This document shows, in pieces, positions 40,736-58,789 of a stretch of DNA of 64,000 nucleotides (positions are counted from its first letter, which is position 1; each line of letters opens with the position of its first letter). The stretch spans positions 930,001-994,000 of the forward strand of contig NZ_BMXY01000001.1 in assembly GCF_014651995.1 (NCBI RefSeq), given 5' to 3'. Position numbers and translations under genes: made by a program. The stretch comes from Cognatilysobacter xinjiangensis. GTDB lineage: Bacteria; Pseudomonadota; Gammaproteobacteria; Xanthomonadales; Xanthomonadaceae. The notes under the pieces were generated by a model. The model saw only the letters and a program-made list of their open reading frames with translations. It made no database searches and was not told where the DNA came from.

Positions 40736-41359
40736 TCAGCCGCCGATCACGTCCACGCCCTTGGGTGGCGTGAAGCGGAACGTCGCCGCGGGCATCGCGC
40801 CATTGCGCTTCCAAGCCGAAAACGAGATGTCGGTGCGCTGGCCGAGCTGGTCGACTACCTGCATCCGCGACAGCCCCTGCGGCCCGAAGCCGAGCTTGGC
40901 GGTGCGGAAGCCGGCAGACGACGCGTCGCCCTTCGGCGTCAGCGTGACCCACTCGAGGCCATTGGAGGTCCCGGACTCCTGCACGGCGAACTGTGCGTCG
41001 AGCTTGGACGGGTCGATGAGCGCGGTCAGCGGGCTGCTGCGTTCCTCGGCGCCCTGCGCACGCTTGGTGACCTGCTGCAGGTCCGGCTCGTAGATCCAGA
41101 CGGTCTTCCCGTCGGCCACGATCTGCTGCGGATACGGCTTGGCGTACTCCCAGCGGAACTGGCGCGGTGCGGACAGCGCCACGCGGCCGCTGCTCGACTC
41201 CTTGAGCTTGCCCTTGGCGTCGAACACCTGCTGGGTGAAGCGGCCGTCCAGGGTCTTGAGGCCCTTGGTGAAACTGTCGAGCTGGTCGCGGGCCCCGGCC
41301 GAAGCGGCGCCGGCGAACAGCATCAGGCCGGCCGCGACGAAGGTCGTCATCGAACGCAT
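40736..41359 (-). CDS. lolA: Outer-membrane lipoprotein carrier LolA
   Basis: Periplasmic chaperone of 207 residues that ferries lipoproteins from LolCDE to LolB. It has a signal peptide (residues 1-23, cleavage near ASAGA), then the LolA half-barrel: LKTLDGRFTQQVFDAKGKLK, PRQFRWEYAKPYPQQIVADG, VWIYEPDLQQVTKR and the C-terminal FRFTPPKGVDVIGG. ATG 41359 with GGAGA upstream is chosen over a longer frame. It follows ftsK by 103 nt on the same strand, conserved synteny across gammaproteobacteria. Confidence 0.95.
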   Translation of the reverse strand: MRSMTTFVAAGLMLFAGAASAGARDQLDSFTKGLKTLDGRFTQQVFDAKGKLKESSSGRVALSAPRQFRWEYAKPYPQQIVADGKTVWIYEPDLQQVTKRAQGAEERSSPLTALIDPSKLDAQFAVQESGTSNGLEWVTLTPKGDASSAGFRTAKLGFGPQGLSRMQVVDQLGQRTDISFSAWKRNGAMPAATFRFTPPKGVDVIGG

Positions 41360-41462
41360 GGCGATCTCCAGATAAAGGTCAGCCGCGAGTGTGGGCGGCC
41401 TTCCATGAACAGGGCGCGAGTATCGCCCGGACAGCGCCACGCCCTTCAGCGCGGCGCCGGGA

Positions 41463-43832
41463 TCAGTGTTTCGGCGGCGGCGGCGCCAGTACGCTGCGGT
41501 CGCCGTTGTGTTCCGGCGGGCTGACCACGCCCGCGGCCTCCATCGCCTCGATCAGGCGCGCGGCGCGGTTGTAGCCGATCTTGAGTCGGCGCTGGACGCC
41601 CGAGATCGACGCGCGACGGCTCTCGGTGACGATCCGTACCGCCTCGTCGTAAAGCGGGTCCGACTCGTCCCCGCCACCGCCGCTCGACTCCGGCAGGCCG
41701 GTCGGGCCGACGACCACGCCGTCGCCCATGGTCTGCACTTCCTCGAGCACGCCCTCGATGTAATCGGGGCCGCCGCCGATCTGCTTGAGGTGCTCCACGA
41801 CGCGATGCACTTCCTCGTCGCTGACGAACGCGCCGTGCACGCGCTCGGGCATCGACGTGCCGGGCGGCATGTAGAGCATGTCACCGTGGCCGAGCAGCGT
41901 TTCCGCACCGGACTGGTCGAGAATCGTGCGCGAGTCGATCTTGGAGGACACCTGGAACGCGATGCGCGTCGGGATGTTGGCCTTGATCAGGCCGGTGATC
42001 ACGTCGACCGAGGGGCGCTGGGTCGCCAGGATCAGGTGGATGCCCGCCGCGCGCGCCTTCTGCGCGAGCCGGGCGATCAACTCCTCCACCTTCTTGCCGA
42101 CGATCATCATCATGTCGGCGAACTCGTCGATGAAGACGACGATGTACGGCAGCGGCTCGAGCTCGCGCGGCACCTCGCCGGCCTCGGCGTTCGGCCGGAA
42201 CAGCGGGTCCATCAGCGGCTGGCCCGCGTTGATTGCGTCCGTCACCTTCTTGTTGAAGCCCGACAGGTTGCGCACGCCTACGGCCGACATCAGCTTGTAG
42301 CGGCGCTCCATCTCGGCCACGCACCAGCGCAGGCCGTTCGCGGCCTCCTTCATGTCGGTGACGACCGGCGCGAGCAGGTGCGGGATGCCCTGGTAGACGC
42401 TGAGCTCCAGCATCTTCGGGTCGATCATCAGCATCCGCACGTCCTTGGCGGAGGCCTTGTAGAGCAGCGACAGCACCATCGCGTTGACTGCGACCGACTT
42501 GCCCGAGCCCGTGGTACCGGCCACGAGTAGGTGCGGCATGCGAGCGAGGTCGGCGACCGTGGGGCGGCCCGCGATGTCCTTGCCCAGCGCCAGCGTCAGC
42601 GGGCTCGCGGACTTGTCGTACTCCTTCGACCGCAGGAGCTCGGACAGATAGATCATCTCCCGGTTCACGTTCGGGATTTCCAGCCCGATCACCGACTTGC
42701 CCGGGATCACATCCACCACGCGCACAGACTTTACTGAAAGTCCGCGCGCTATGTCCTTGTCGAGACTTGAAATCTGGCTGACCTTGATGCCCGGCGCGGG
42801 CTCGATCTCGAAGCGCGTGATGACCGGGCCCGGATAGGCCCCGACAACGTTCGCGTCGATCCGGAAGTCCTTGAGCTTGAACTCGATCTGACGGGACAGC
42901 GTCTCGAGCGTGTCGGTGTCGTAGCCCTTGGGCTGAGGCTTGGGGTCATCGAGCAGCGCCAGCGGCGGGATACCTGTGCCGTCGGGCACATGGAACAGCG
43001 GGATCTGCTGCTCGCGCTTGGCGCGCTCGCTCTTTTCGACCACCGGCGCCGGCGGCGGCTCGATCCTGACCGGCTCGCGCTTCTCGCGCTTCTCGGTCTC
43101 GACCTTGCGCACCTTCTCGCGCTCCTCGCGGAGCACCTGCACCTCGCGGCGCTGCTCGACCTCGCGGGCACCGCGGCGGAACAGGCCGGAGACGAGGGGC
43201 CCGGCGGTCATCAGCATGCCGCCGAGGCGATCCATGACCGCGAGCCAGGACAGACCGGTCGCCAGAGTCACCGAGGTGAGCAGCAGCGCCAGAAGGAACA
43301 GGTTGCCGCCGAGCTGGCCGAAGCCGCGGCCCAGCGAGCGGCCGACCAGCTTGCCGAGGATGCCGCCGGCGCGCGTCAGGTCCTCGCTGCCCCCCAGGCG
43401 CAGGTGCAGCAGGCCGGTCATGGCGATAAGGAACGCGACCAGGCCGGTCAGGCGCAGTGCGGGCGTGAGGTCGCCCTTATCGCCCTCGGCCTCCTTCTGG
43501 AACATCGCGATCCAGACGATCGAGCCGAGGATCACCGGCAGCAGGTAGGCCGTGTACCCGAACAGGTTGAACAGGATGTCCGCGACCATCGCACCGACCG
43601 CGCCGCCGAGGTTCTGCACGGGTGCGGTCACGGCGCCGGAGCTGGTCCAGCCCGGGTCCTGCGGCGAATAGGTGAAGAGCGTCGCGACGAGGTACAGCAG
43701 CGCGGGCGCGATGAAGATCAGCGCGATGTCGCGCGCCATGCGCTGCCGACCCGGCGAAGGCGCCGGTCGCGGCGAGGAACTGCGGGCCGCGCTCGCGGCC
43801 TTCTTGCGGGTTGCGGCGGGTGCCTGCGCCAC
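41463..43832 (-). CDS. ftsK: DNA translocase FtsK
   Basis: Septal DNA pump of 789 residues that clears and resolves chromosomes at division. Four or five N-terminal membrane helices (about 35-205) are followed by a short charged linker ([20 protein letters not shown]), the alpha/beta RecA-like motor with Walker A ([17 protein letters not shown]) and Walker B region ([14 protein letters not shown]), and a gamma winged helix ([20 protein letters not shown]) that reads KOPS. The linker is much shorter than in E. coli, as in SpoIIIE-like and xanthomonad FtsK. A GTG start at 43832 is assumed. Confidence 0.95.
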   Translation of the reverse strand: MAQAPAATRKKAASAARSSSPRPAPSPGRQRMARDIALIFIAPALLYLVATLFTYSPQDPGWTSSGAVTAPVQNLGGAVGAMVADILFNLFGYTAYLLPVILGSIVWIAMFQKEAEGDKGDLTPALRLTGLVAFLIAMTGLLHLRLGGSEDLTRAGGILGKLVGRSLGRGFGQLGGNLFLLALLLTSVTLATGLSWLAVMDRLGGMLMTAGPLVSGLFRRGAREVEQRREVQVLREEREKVRKVETEKREKREPVRIEPPPAPVVEKSERAKREQQIPLFHVPDGTGIPPLALLDDPKPQPKGYDTDTLETLSRQIEFKLKDFRIDANVVGAYPGPVITRFEIEPAPGIKVSQISSLDKDIARGLSVKSVRVVDVIPGKSVIGLEIPNVNREMIYLSELLRSKEYDKSASPLTLALGKDIAGRPTVADLARMPHLLVAGTTGSGKSVAVNAMVLSLLYKASAKDVRMLMIDPKMLELSVYQGIPHLLAPVVTDMKEAANGLRWCVAEMERRYKLMSAVGVRNLSGFNKKVTDAINAGQPLMDPLFRPNAEAGEVPRELEPLPYIVVFIDEFADMMMIVGKKVEELIARLAQKARAAGIHLILATQRPSVDVITGLIKANIPTRIAFQVSSKIDSRTILDQSGAETLLGHGDMLYMPPGTSMPERVHGAFVSDEEVHRVVEHLKQIGGGPDYIEGVLEEVQTMGDGVVVGPTGLPESSGGGGDESDPLYDEAVRIVTESRRASISGVQRRLKIGYNRAARLIEAMEAAGVVSPPEHNGDRSVLAPPPPKH

Positions 43833-43882
43833 GTGAGAGTTCGCCTCAGCTGGTGCGTCTTAGTCGTTGAATATACGTGAAA

Positions 43883-43910
43883 ACCGGCGCCGCATACGGC
43901 CGGCGCCGGT
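43883..43910 (-). terminator. Hairpin between ald and ftsK
   Basis: Perfect 10-bp arms, ACCGGCGCCG and CGGCGCCGGT, with an 8-nt loop. On the minus strand the stem runs into TTTT, and it lies 61 nt after the ald stop and before ftsK. Likely ald terminator. Confidence 0.75.
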
Positions 43911-43971
43911 CTCCTCGGGTCGCACGGGCGCGACCGGTACCGCGGATTTTGCCGATCGCCGTCTCAGTCGG

Positions 43972-45039
43972 TCAGAGCGGCATGCCCTGCAGCGCCGGAT
44001 GGACGATGCGGCCGCCCTCGACGTTGATGCCGCGCACGAGCGCCTCGTTGCCGCACCAGTCGCCGCCCGCCAGCTTGTTGACCCACGGCAGGATCGCCGC
44101 GCAGATCGCCTGCGACGAGGTCTGCGGCACGGCGCCCGGCATGTTGGTCACGCAGAAGTGGGTCACGCCCTCCTCCACGTAGGTCGGCTCCTTCCACGTG
44201 GTCGGGCGCGAGGTCTCGAAGCAGCCGCCCTGGTCGATCGCGATGTCGACGACCACCGAGCCCGGCTCCATGCCCGCGAGCATTTCGCGCGTCATCACGT
44301 GAGGTGCCTTGGCGCCGGTGACCAGCACCGCGCCGATCACGAGGTCGGCCGAGGCGACTTCGCGCGCCACCACGTCATGGTAGGGGTACAGTGCGGTGAC
44401 GTTGTTGCCCAGGCGCATCATCTCGTCCATTCGGTCTTCGCGCATTTCGAAGACGGTGACGTTCGCGCCGCCGGCCGCCGCGAGCGCCGCGGAGGCGCCG
44501 CCCGCACGGCCCGCACCGAACACCACGACCTTGCCCCGCTCGGTGGCCGACAGGCCGCCAAGCAGCTTGCCCTTGCCGCCCATGGGCTGGTGCAGCAGGT
44601 GCGTGCCCACCTGCACGCCGATCTTGCCGGCGATGACCGACATCGGCGCCAGCAGGGGCAGGTCGCCGTTGGGCAGCTCGACGGTCTCGAACGCAACGCC
44701 GGTCAGGCCGATGTCGAGCAACTGCTTCGTCAGCACCGGCTCGGCCGCGAGGTGGAGGTAGCAGAACAACAGGTGATCCTTGCGCAGGTGCTGCAGGTCG
44801 CCGGCGATTGGCTCCTTCACCTTCACGATCATCTCGCCCTTCTCGTAAAGGGCGGCGGCGTCCGGCGCGATGTTGACGCCGAGGCGGGTGTATTCCTCGT
44901 CCTTGAAACCGCTCTTCAGGCCGGCGCCCTGCTCCAGCCACACCTCGTGGCCACGCTTGACGAGGTCGCCCGCGGCGGCCGGGACGAGCGCGACGCGCCC
45001 TTCGAGGGTCTTGGTTTCCTTCGGTACACCGATGCGCAT
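43972..45039 (-). CDS. ald: Alanine dehydrogenase
   Basis: NAD-dependent enzyme of 355 residues interconverting L-alanine and pyruvate plus ammonia. Hallmarks are the start MRIGVPKETKTLEGRVAL, the substrate Lys/His region (MIVKVKEPIAGDLQHLRKDH), the NAD-binding segment VVVFGAGRAGGASAALAAAG, and DIAIDQGGCFETSRPT. ATG 45039 with GGAGA upstream matches the family N-terminus; the longer frame begins in low-complexity shadow sequence. It diverges from trxB with about 215 nt between, which must hold both promoters. One substitution is visible: the usual GKVVIIGGGVVG reads GKVVVFGAGRAG. Confidence 0.93.
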   Translation of the reverse strand: MRIGVPKETKTLEGRVALVPAAAGDLVKRGHEVWLEQGAGLKSGFKDEEYTRLGVNIAPDAAALYEKGEMIVKVKEPIAGDLQHLRKDHLLFCYLHLAAEPVLTKQLLDIGLTGVAFETVELPNGDLPLLAPMSVIAGKIGVQVGTHLLHQPMGGKGKLLGGLSATERGKVVVFGAGRAGGASAALAAAGGANVTVFEMREDRMDEMMRLGNNVTALYPYHDVVAREVASADLVIGAVLVTGAKAPHVMTREMLAGMEPGSVVVDIAIDQGGCFETSRPTTWKEPTYVEEGVTHFCVTNMPGAVPQTSSQAICAAILPWVNKLAGGDWCGNEALVRGINVEGGRIVHPALQGMPL

Positions 45040-45240
45040 TGCTGTCTCCGTGACGCCCGCAGCCGCGGGCGGCGGCGAAGGCGCGAACTGCGTGGGATGG
45101 GCCGCGGTGTTGCACACCGCGCCTTGTGCTGCCGTCATGCGACCGCCAAGCTATGGCGCTTCCTGTCGTGCCGTTACGGCGGCGGAATGATGCGCCTCGA
45201 AGGGCTTCGTTCCATATGCCGGAATGCACGCATCACATAG

Positions 45241-46209
<969 letters not shown>

Positions 46210-46227
46210 GGCCGGAGGCGCGCCGCG

Positions 46228-47355
46228 ATGACGCTGCGCGCCCGCTGGCTCGGGCGGCTCGACGAGGTCGATGCCGCCGCCTGGGATGCACTCGCCGGCG
46301 AGGCGAATCCATTCGTCCGCCACGCGTTCCTGTCCGGGCTTGAGGCCACCGGCTGCGTCCAGCCGCGCATGGGCTGGACGCCGCGCCACCTCACGCTCTG
46401 GCACGGCGATGCGCTGGTCGCCGCCGCCCCCTGCTACGTCAAGACCAACTCCCACGGCGAGTTCGTCTTCGATCACGCCTGGGCCCACGCCTACGCGCGC
46501 TATGGGCTCGACTACTTCCCGAAGCTGCTCTGCGCGGTGCCCTACTCACCCGTCACCGGTCCGCGGCTGCTCGCGCGCGACGACGCGTCGCGTCGCGCCC
46601 TGCTCGACGTGCTGCGCCGGCAGGACGCCGGCTACTCGTCCGTCCACGTCAATTTCCACACCGAGGCCGAAGACGCCGCGTTCAACGAGGCGTGGCTATC
46701 GCGTGTCGACGTCCAGTACCACTGGCGCAACGACGCCGGCTGGACCGATTTCGACGCCTTCCTCGGCGCGATGGACCACAAGCACCGCAAGAACATCCGC
46801 CAGGAGCGCGCGAAGGTCGCGCGCGCCGGCATCGCCTGCCGCATCGTCCACGGCGACGAGGCCAGCGACGACGACCTGCGCGCGATGCATGGCTTCTACC
46901 TGCAGACGTTCGCCGAGTACGGCAACCGGCCCGCGCTGACGGTCGAATTCCTGCGCCACCTCGCCACGACGATGCCGCGCTCGCTGGTGATCGTGCTGGC
47001 CGAGCGCGACGGCGCGCCCATCGCGGGCGCGCTCTGCCTTCGCGGCGGCGACACGCTCTACGGGCGCTATTGGGGCAGCACCGAACAGCACCGCGGCCTG
47101 CATTTCGAGACCTGCTACTACCAGGGCATCGATTACTGCCTCCGCGAAGGCCTGCGCCGCTTCGAGCCGGGCGCGCAGGGCGAGCACAAGCTCGCGCGCG
47201 GCTTCCTGCCGACTCTCGTCCGAAGCCGGCACTGGATCGCCGAGGCTGCCTTCCGCGAGGCGCTAGGGGACTGGTGCGCAGAGGAGCGCGAGGCGATCGC
47301 CGGCTACGCAGCGGGTCTTCGCAACAGCACGCCGTTCCGCGAAACCCCGGCGTGA
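46228..47355 (+). CDS. FemAB/GNAT-like protein (DUF482, peptidogalycan biosynthesis type)
   Basis: Protein of 375 residues of the PF04339 family, predicted to be a double-GNAT-fold acyl or aminoacyl transferase. Recognisable parts are ANPFVRHAFLSGLEATGCV near the start, PCYVKTNSHGEFVFDHAWAH, FDAFLGAMDHKHRKNIRQER and CLREGLRRFEPGAQGEHKLA. The family is widespread in proteobacteria, often beside aat, and its substrate is unknown. It overlaps the aat start by 4 nt (GTGA) and follows trxB by 18 nt. Confidence 0.82.
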   Translation: MTLRARWLGRLDEVDAAAWDALAGEANPFVRHAFLSGLEATGCVQPRMGWTPRHLTLWHGDALVAAAPCYVKTNSHGEFVFDHAWAHAYARYGLDYFPKLLCAVPYSPVTGPRLLARDDASRRALLDVLRRQDAGYSSVHVNFHTEAEDAAFNEAWLSRVDVQYHWRNDAGWTDFDAFLGAMDHKHRKNIRQERAKVARAGIACRIVHGDEASDDDLRAMHGFYLQTFAEYGNRPALTVEFLRHLATTMPRSLVIVLAERDGAPIAGALCLRGGDTLYGRYWGSTEQHRGLHFETCYYQGIDYCLREGLRRFEPGAQGEHKLARGFLPTLVRSRHWIAEAAFREALGDWCAEEREAIAGYAAGLRNSTPFRETPA

Positions 47356-48098
47356 GTCCGCTGCGGCTGCCGTGGCTCGACGATCGACCGGATGCGCCAT
47401 TTCCGGACCCGTCGACCGCGCTGCGCGAACCCGACGGCCTGCTCGCGGCCGGGGGCGACCTCCAGCCCCTGCGCCTGCTCGCGGCCTACCGCGCCGGCAT
47501 CTTCCCCTGGTTCTCCGACGGCGAGCCGCCGCTGTGGTGGTCGCCGGACCCCCGTGTGGTCTTCCGCACGGACCGGGTCGCCACCTCGAGACGCTTCCGC
47601 CGCAGCCTGCGAACCTCCATGTGGACGGTCCGGGCCGACACCGCTTTCGAAACGGTGATCGCGCACTGCGCCGCGGTGCGCCGCCGGGGCCAGCACGGCA
47701 CCTGGATCACCGGGGAGATGCAGGACGCCTACGTACGCCTGCACCGCCTCGGCCATGCGCACTCGGTCGAGGCCTGGGACGGCGAGCGGCTCGTTGGTGG
47801 CATCTACGGCGTCGCGATCGGCCGCGCCTTCTTCGGCGAAAGCATGTTCAGCCTGGTGCCCGACGGCTCGAAGGTCGCCCTGGCGGGCCTGGCTACACGT
47901 CTGCACGACTGGGGTTGGCCGCTGATCGACGCCCAGGTCGGCAACCCCCACCTGCTCTCGCTGGGCGCGGAAGCATGGCCCCGCGGCGAGTTTCTGGCTG
48001 CGGTGTCCCGCCTCGTCGACCAGCCGGGACTCGAGGGTTCCTGGACCTCGGCCTTCGGCTCCCTGCCGGCCTCCGCCCTCGCCCGTCCACCTGCCTGA
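47352..48098 (+). CDS. aat: Leucyl/phenylalanyl-tRNA-protein transferase
   Basis: Enzyme of 248 residues that adds Leu or Phe to proteins with N-terminal Lys or Arg, marking them for ClpS-ClpAP. It has [56 protein letters not shown] and [19 protein letters not shown]. The start is GTG 47352, overlapping the upstream stop. The adaptor ClpS and unfoldase ClpA of the same N-end-rule route are encoded within 3 kb downstream on the other strand. Confidence 0.95.
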   Translation: MSPLRLPWLDDRPDAPFPDPSTALREPDGLLAAGGDLQPLRLLAAYRAGIFPWFSDGEPPLWWSPDPRVVFRTDRVATSRRFRRSLRTSMWTVRADTAFETVIAHCAAVRRRGQHGTWITGEMQDAYVRLHRLGHAHSVEAWDGERLVGGIYGVAIGRAFFGESMFSLVPDGSKVALAGLATRLHDWGWPLIDAQVGNPHLLSLGAEAWPRGEFLAAVSRLVDQPGLEGSWTSAFGSLPASALARPPA

Positions 48099-48107
48099 AC
48101 GGCCGTT

Positions 48108-48137
48108 TTGCGCCGCCCGCCGGCCCCGTGGCACAAT
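48108..48137 (+). promoter_or_regulatory. Possible infA promoter
   Basis: TTGCGC, an 18-nt spacer and CACAAT lie 43 nt before the infA start, between aat and infA. The match to sigma-70 consensus is moderate. Confidence 0.4.
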
Positions 48138-48180
48138 CCACGGCTTCCCGAGCCGCTTTCCGCGACCATCCAGGACACCA

Positions 48181-48399
48181 ATGGCAAAAGACGACGTGAT
48201 CGAATTCGAAGGCACCGTGTCGGAAACGCTTCCGAACACGATGTTCCGCGTTCGCCTCGAAAACGGCCACGAGATCATCGCCCATATCTCCGGTCGCATG
48301 CGCAAGAACTACATCCGCATCCTCACCGGCGACCGGGTCAAGGTCGAGATGACGCCCTACGATCTCACCAAGGGCCGCATTACCTACCGTATGAAGTAA
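48181..48399 (+). CDS. infA: Translation initiation factor IF-1
   Basis: 72-residue OB-fold protein that occupies the ribosomal A site during initiation. The sequence [20 protein letters not shown], the middle [20 protein letters not shown] and the end [12 protein letters not shown] are near-canonical. It is followed by a strong intrinsic terminator and is convergent with clpA, the usual gammaproteobacterial arrangement. Confidence 0.97.
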   Translation: MAKDDVIEFEGTVSETLPNTMFRVRLENGHEIIAHISGRMRKNYIRILTGDRVKVEMTPYDLTKGRITYRMK

Positions 48400-48418
48400 G
48401 CGCTGCGGTGCGGACACG

Positions 48419-48446
48419 AAAAAGGCGGCCTCTCGGCCGCCTTTTT
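48419..48446. terminator. Bidirectional intrinsic terminator between infA and clpA
   Basis: Perfect 12-bp arms (AAAAAGGCGGCC / GGCCGCCTTTTT) around a TCTC loop give an A/T tract on both sides, serving both infA (+) and clpA (-). Confidence 0.95.
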
Positions 48447-48468
48447 GCGTTTCAGGCTGGCGACGCCG

Positions 48469-50748
<2,280 letters not shown>

Positions 50749-50810
50749 TTGGAAGCCTCCGAAGCGTCTGCGATGCAAGATGGGGTCCGGCACCGCGGTT
50801 TAAACCGCTT

Positions 50811-51143
50811 TTAGGCCTTTTCCATCGTGCACAACAAGGGATGCTGGTTGAGCCTTGCGTATTCGTTCACCTGCGACACTTTCGATTCGGCAATCTCGCG
50901 CGTGAAAACCCCGCAAACGCCACGGCCGCGGGTGTGCACGTGGAGCATCACCTGGGTGGCGTTTTCGATATTCAAGGCGAAAAACCGCATCAGAACGTCC
51001 ACGACGAAATCCATCGGCGTGTAATCGTCGTTCAGCAAAAGCACCGAATACATCGGCGGTGGCGCGACTTCCGGCCGGCCGGTTTCCACGGCGAGCCCGT
51101 GCTGGCCGTGATGATCCTGTTCGTGCGGGGAGTGATTCGGCAT
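50811..51143 (-). CDS. clpS: ClpS adaptor of ClpAP
   Basis: 110-residue N-end-rule adaptor. The unstructured N-terminal tail (1-30) precedes the core [20 protein letters not shown], which carries the N-degron pocket, followed by [20 protein letters not shown] and a C-terminal EKA. It binds proteins with N-terminal Leu, Phe, Trp or Tyr and hands them to ClpA, encoded next. The gene diverges from the Nudix gene. Confidence 0.95.
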   Translation of the reverse strand: MPNHSPHEQDHHGQHGLAVETGRPEVAPPPMYSVLLLNDDYTPMDFVVDVLMRFFALNIENATQVMLHVHTRGRGVCGVFTREIAESKVSQVNEYARLNQHPLLCTMEKA

Positions 51144-51336
51144 GCGTCCAGTATAAGTCGCGTGACGTGGACGTCCGCGGCGCGGCGCCGGCAGAATGCC
51201 GCTTTGGATTCATGGGAATGATCATGCTGCCCTCGCCGATCCGCACCGTTCCGGGCACGGCACTGTGCATCCCGCGCGTCGCGCGCGATGCGACCGTCCG
51301 CTTCGCCGGGTCGCGCCGGTGACCGGAGGCGAACGC

Positions 51337-51798
51337 GTGTTCCAGCCCGACGTCACCGTCGCCACGATCGTCATCGACGGCGGCCGCCTGCTGATGGTCG
51401 AGGAGGACGTCGCCGGGCGCGTGGTGATCAATCAGCCGGCCGGCCACCTCGAGCCGGGCGAAAGCATCGTCGACGCGGCGATCCGCGAAACGCTCGAGGA
51501 AACCGGCTGGGACGTCCGGCCGAGGGCGTTCGTCGGCGCCTATCGCTGGACGGCGCCGTCGGTGAGCCTCGGCGGCGAGGAGCGCACCTATGTCCGCTTT
51601 GCCTTCCTCGCCGAGCCGCTGCAACACGACCCGCGACGTCCGCTCGATCACGGCATCGTGCGCGCCGTCTGGATGACGCCCGCCGAACTCCAGGCGGAGT
51701 ACCCGCGCCACCGCAGCCCGCTGGTCTGGCGCGTGGCGGCCGACGCGCTCGCGGGCCGGCGCTTCCCGCTCGACGTCGTGCAGTCGCTGGGCGGATGA
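51337..51798 (+). CDS. Nudix hydrolase (NudJ-like)
   Basis: 153-residue pyrophosphatase with a full Nudix box, [20 protein letters not shown] plus TGW. The leading strand [20 protein letters not shown] and the tail [10 protein letters not shown] resemble NudJ, a phosphatase for thiamine pyrophosphates and nucleotides. GTG 51337 is chosen because GGAGG stands 7 nt before it; upstream frame sequence looks non-coding. It overlaps mnmA by 4 nt, and the nudJ-mnmA-hflD order is classic. Confidence 0.92.
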   Translation: MFQPDVTVATIVIDGGRLLMVEEDVAGRVVINQPAGHLEPGESIVDAAIRETLEETGWDVRPRAFVGAYRWTAPSVSLGGEERTYVRFAFLAEPLQHDPRRPLDHGIVRAVWMTPAELQAEYPRHRSPLVWRVAADALAGRRFPLDVVQSLGG

Positions 51799-52910
51799 CC
51801 GGCGCGCGCACCATCATCGGCATGTCCGGCGGCGTCGATTCGTCGGTGGCCGCGCTGCGCCTGCGCGACGCCGGCGAGCCGGTGGCCGGGCTCTTCATGT
51901 CGAACTGGGCCGACGACGGCTCGGGCGACTGCCGCGCCGAGGACGACCGCCGCGATGCGGTCGCGGTCTGCGGCCGGCTCGGGCTGCCGATCCACTTCCG
52001 CGATTTCTCGCGCGAATACTGGGCGGGCGTGTTCGAGCACTTCATCGCCGAGTACGCCGCCGGCCGCACGCCGAATCCCGACGTTCTGTGCAACCGCGAG
52101 GTCAAGTTCAAGCACTTCCTGGACGCCGCGCGCGAACTCGGCGCCGAGCGGATCGCGACCGGGCATTACGCACGCGTCGACCGTCTCGACGGCCGCTGGC
52201 GGCTGCTGCGCGCGCTGGACCGGTCGAAGGACCAGACCTACTTCCTGCACCAGCTGGGCCAGCTGCAGCTCGCGGCCACGGTGTTCCCGCTCGGCGACCT
52301 GCCGAAGACCGAGGTGCGCCGCATGGCCGCCGACGCCGGGCTGCCCACGGCCGCGAAGAAGGATTCGACCGGCATCTGCTTCATCGGCGAGCGCGACTTC
52401 CGCGAGTTCCTCGGCCGCTACCTCCCCGCCCGCGAAGGCGAGATCCGCACGCCGGACGGCCTGTCGCTGGGCCGACATCAGGGCGTCTTCTTCTACACCC
52501 TCGGCCAGCGCGAGGGCCTCGCGATCGGCGGCGTGCGCGGCCGCGACGCCGCGCCCTGGTATGTGGTCGGCAAGGATGTCGCCCGCAACGTGCTCTACGT
52601 CGAGCAGGGCATCGACAACCCGTGGCTGATGTCGACCCGGTTGCGCAGCGAGGCCGCGCACTGGATCGCCGGCGCGCCGCCCGCCGCCGCCTTCGGATGC
52701 ACGGCGCAGACCCGTTACCGTCAGAATGACGAGGCCTGCACGGTCCGCGTCGGCGGCGACGGACGCCTCGACGTCGTCTTCCAGCGCCCTCAGCGGGCGG
52801 TGACGCCCGGCCAGTCGCTGGTGCTGTACGCGGGCGACGAATGCCTCGGCGGCGCCGTGATCGAATCCACCGACGCCCCCCTCGAAACTGCACGGATGGA
52901 CGCAGCATGA
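51795..52910 (+). CDS. mnmA: tRNA-specific 2-thiouridylase MnmA
   Basis: 371-residue enzyme adding sulfur to wobble U34 of Lys, Glu and Gln tRNAs. It has the PP-loop [15 protein letters not shown], a first catalytic Cys in [16 protein letters not shown], a second in [19 protein letters not shown], and the [11 protein letters not shown] loop. The ATGA overlaps on both sides couple it to the Nudix gene and hflD. Sulfur comes from IscS through Tus relay proteins. Confidence 0.96.
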   Translation: MTGARTIIGMSGGVDSSVAALRLRDAGEPVAGLFMSNWADDGSGDCRAEDDRRDAVAVCGRLGLPIHFRDFSREYWAGVFEHFIAEYAAGRTPNPDVLCNREVKFKHFLDAARELGAERIATGHYARVDRLDGRWRLLRALDRSKDQTYFLHQLGQLQLAATVFPLGDLPKTEVRRMAADAGLPTAAKKDSTGICFIGERDFREFLGRYLPAREGEIRTPDGLSLGRHQGVFFYTLGQREGLAIGGVRGRDAAPWYVVGKDVARNVLYVEQGIDNPWLMSTRLRSEAAHWIAGAPPAAAFGCTAQTRYRQNDEACTVRVGGDGRLDVVFQRPQRAVTPGQSLVLYAGDECLGGAVIESTDAPLETARMDAA

Positions 52911-53560
52911 CGCGCACCACGTCCGAAATCGCCGCCTCCCTGGCCGGCGTCGAACCGATCTATGACCGCGTGCTCGCGCTCGCGGGCCTGCTGCAGGCGC
53001 TCGCGCAGGTGCGTCGCATCGCCGACACCGGCGAGGCCAACGAAGAGATCCTCGCCACCAGCATCGAAACGCTGTTCCGCTTCGACGCGCGCACCACTGC
53101 AGACGTCTACGGCGGGCTGGACAAGGTTCGCCCCGGCCTGGAACTGCTGCGCTCGTACCTGGCGGGTGGGCTGGACGACGCGGTACTGCCGCGGCTGGCG
53201 ATGTCGGTACTGCAGCTGGAGCGCCGCTTCGTGCGCGACAGCGGCATGGTGTCGCGCGTGCGGCAGGGGCTCGAGCAGATCGCGCACCGGACCGACCTCT
53301 ACGGGCCGACCCACCCTGACCTGATCGCGCCGATCGGGCAGCTGTATTCGCAGACGCTGAGCACGCTGCGCCCGCGCGTGCTGGTGCAGGGCAATCCGCA
53401 CTACCTCGGCCAAGCCCGAGTCGTCGCCGAGGTGCGCGCGGTGCTGCTGGCGGCCGTGCGCTCGGCCGTGCTCTGGCGGCAGCGCGGTGGCAGCCTGTGG
53501 GACTTTGCGTTCCAGCGTCGCGCGATGCTCTCGGCGGTGGACGCGCACCTCGGCCGGTGA
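52907..53560 (+). CDS. hflD: HflD (DUF489), high-frequency-lysogenisation regulator homologue
   Basis: Helical protein of 217 residues. The parts [35 protein letters not shown] and [20 protein letters not shown] match HflD, a membrane-peripheral protein first found as a modulator of phage lambda CII in E. coli. Its general role is unknown. It overlaps mnmA by 4 nt, as in E. coli, and ends 123 nt before acnA. Confidence 0.92.
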   Translation: MTRTTSEIAASLAGVEPIYDRVLALAGLLQALAQVRRIADTGEANEEILATSIETLFRFDARTTADVYGGLDKVRPGLELLRSYLAGGLDDAVLPRLAMSVLQLERRFVRDSGMVSRVRQGLEQIAHRTDLYGPTHPDLIAPIGQLYSQTLSTLRPRVLVQGNPHYLGQARVVAEVRAVLLAAVRSAVLWRQRGGSLWDFAFQRRAMLSAVDAHLGR

Positions 53561-53683
53561 TGTCCGTACGACCCCGTTTGCGGCATAATTAGCCGGTTTT
53601 CCCGCAGCGATTCGTTCCGGCTGGCGCATGCCGCCGATGCAGACCGCCGCGTCCCCTGCCGCCGCAGCCTCCACGGAGCCCTC

Positions 53684-56446
<2,763 letters not shown>

Positions 56447-56782
56447 GGCGACGCCCGCCGGTGACGGCGGGCATGGCCATTCCCCGCGCGGAGAAGATCC
56501 GCGTGGGGAGTGTTCCGCACGACGCGACGCGGCGAATCGCCGCGCGCGAGGCCGCATAACGCGGCGAAGCAATCACTGCCGTGGCCGTCAGGCTGAGCCG
56601 CCGGTGCGTTCCGATGCCCGCGCGTCGCTATGCCGGCGGGCTCACGGACGTCCCCGATCCGCGGTGCCATTTACGTTGCAGTGCGCCTTGCGACACCCGC
56701 ATGGCCATGCTCCAATCCAGCGACCGTACGCTGCCGCACCTCGCGGCGCGTCGAAAAGCCGCTAAAAACAAGGGGAAATCGC
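56447..56782 (+). other. 336-bp gap between acnA and rpfB with acnA hairpin terminator
   Basis: GCCCGCCG-GTGA-CGGCGGGC (56453-56472) directly follows the acnA stop and probably ends that transcript. A second, imperfect hairpin (CCCCGCGCGG with CCGCGTGGGG) lies near 56476-56505. No gene is seen in the rest, which should contain the rpfB promoter, but no clear consensus boxes were found. Confidence 0.65.
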
Positions 56783-58465
<1,683 letters not shown>

Positions 58466-58484
58466 ACATCGTCGCACCCAAATG

Positions 58485-58513
58485 AAAAGGGCCCGCTTCG
58501 GCGGGCCCTTTTT
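58485..58513 (+). terminator. Intrinsic terminator after rpfB
   Basis: AAAAGGGCCCGC-TTCG-GCGGGCCCTTTTT forms a perfect stem with tetraloop and T tract, 19 nt after the stop. The 276 nt between it and the end of the convergent rpfC-like gene hold no recognisable gene. Confidence 0.95.
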
Positions 58514-58789
58514 CGTCGCGCCTGCGGCTGCCTGTTGCCGATACGAGGCGTGCCTTCGGCTCGGTCGTGCTTGGCAAATCGTCCTCCAGGACTGCGACGG
58601 AATGCGTAGGACGCTCGTCCGTAGGCCGAACGCGCACGGACCCTGTGCAGGCGCATACGAAGCAGCTCGATCAGTCGGTCGCGACCGTCGGCATCCGTTC
58701 CTGCGTACGGTGCGGGGAAGCCGCGCAATCGCCACTGTCGCGGTGAGGCCCGACTTGCGCACCACCGGCAGCGGTGCCCGCCGTTTGAT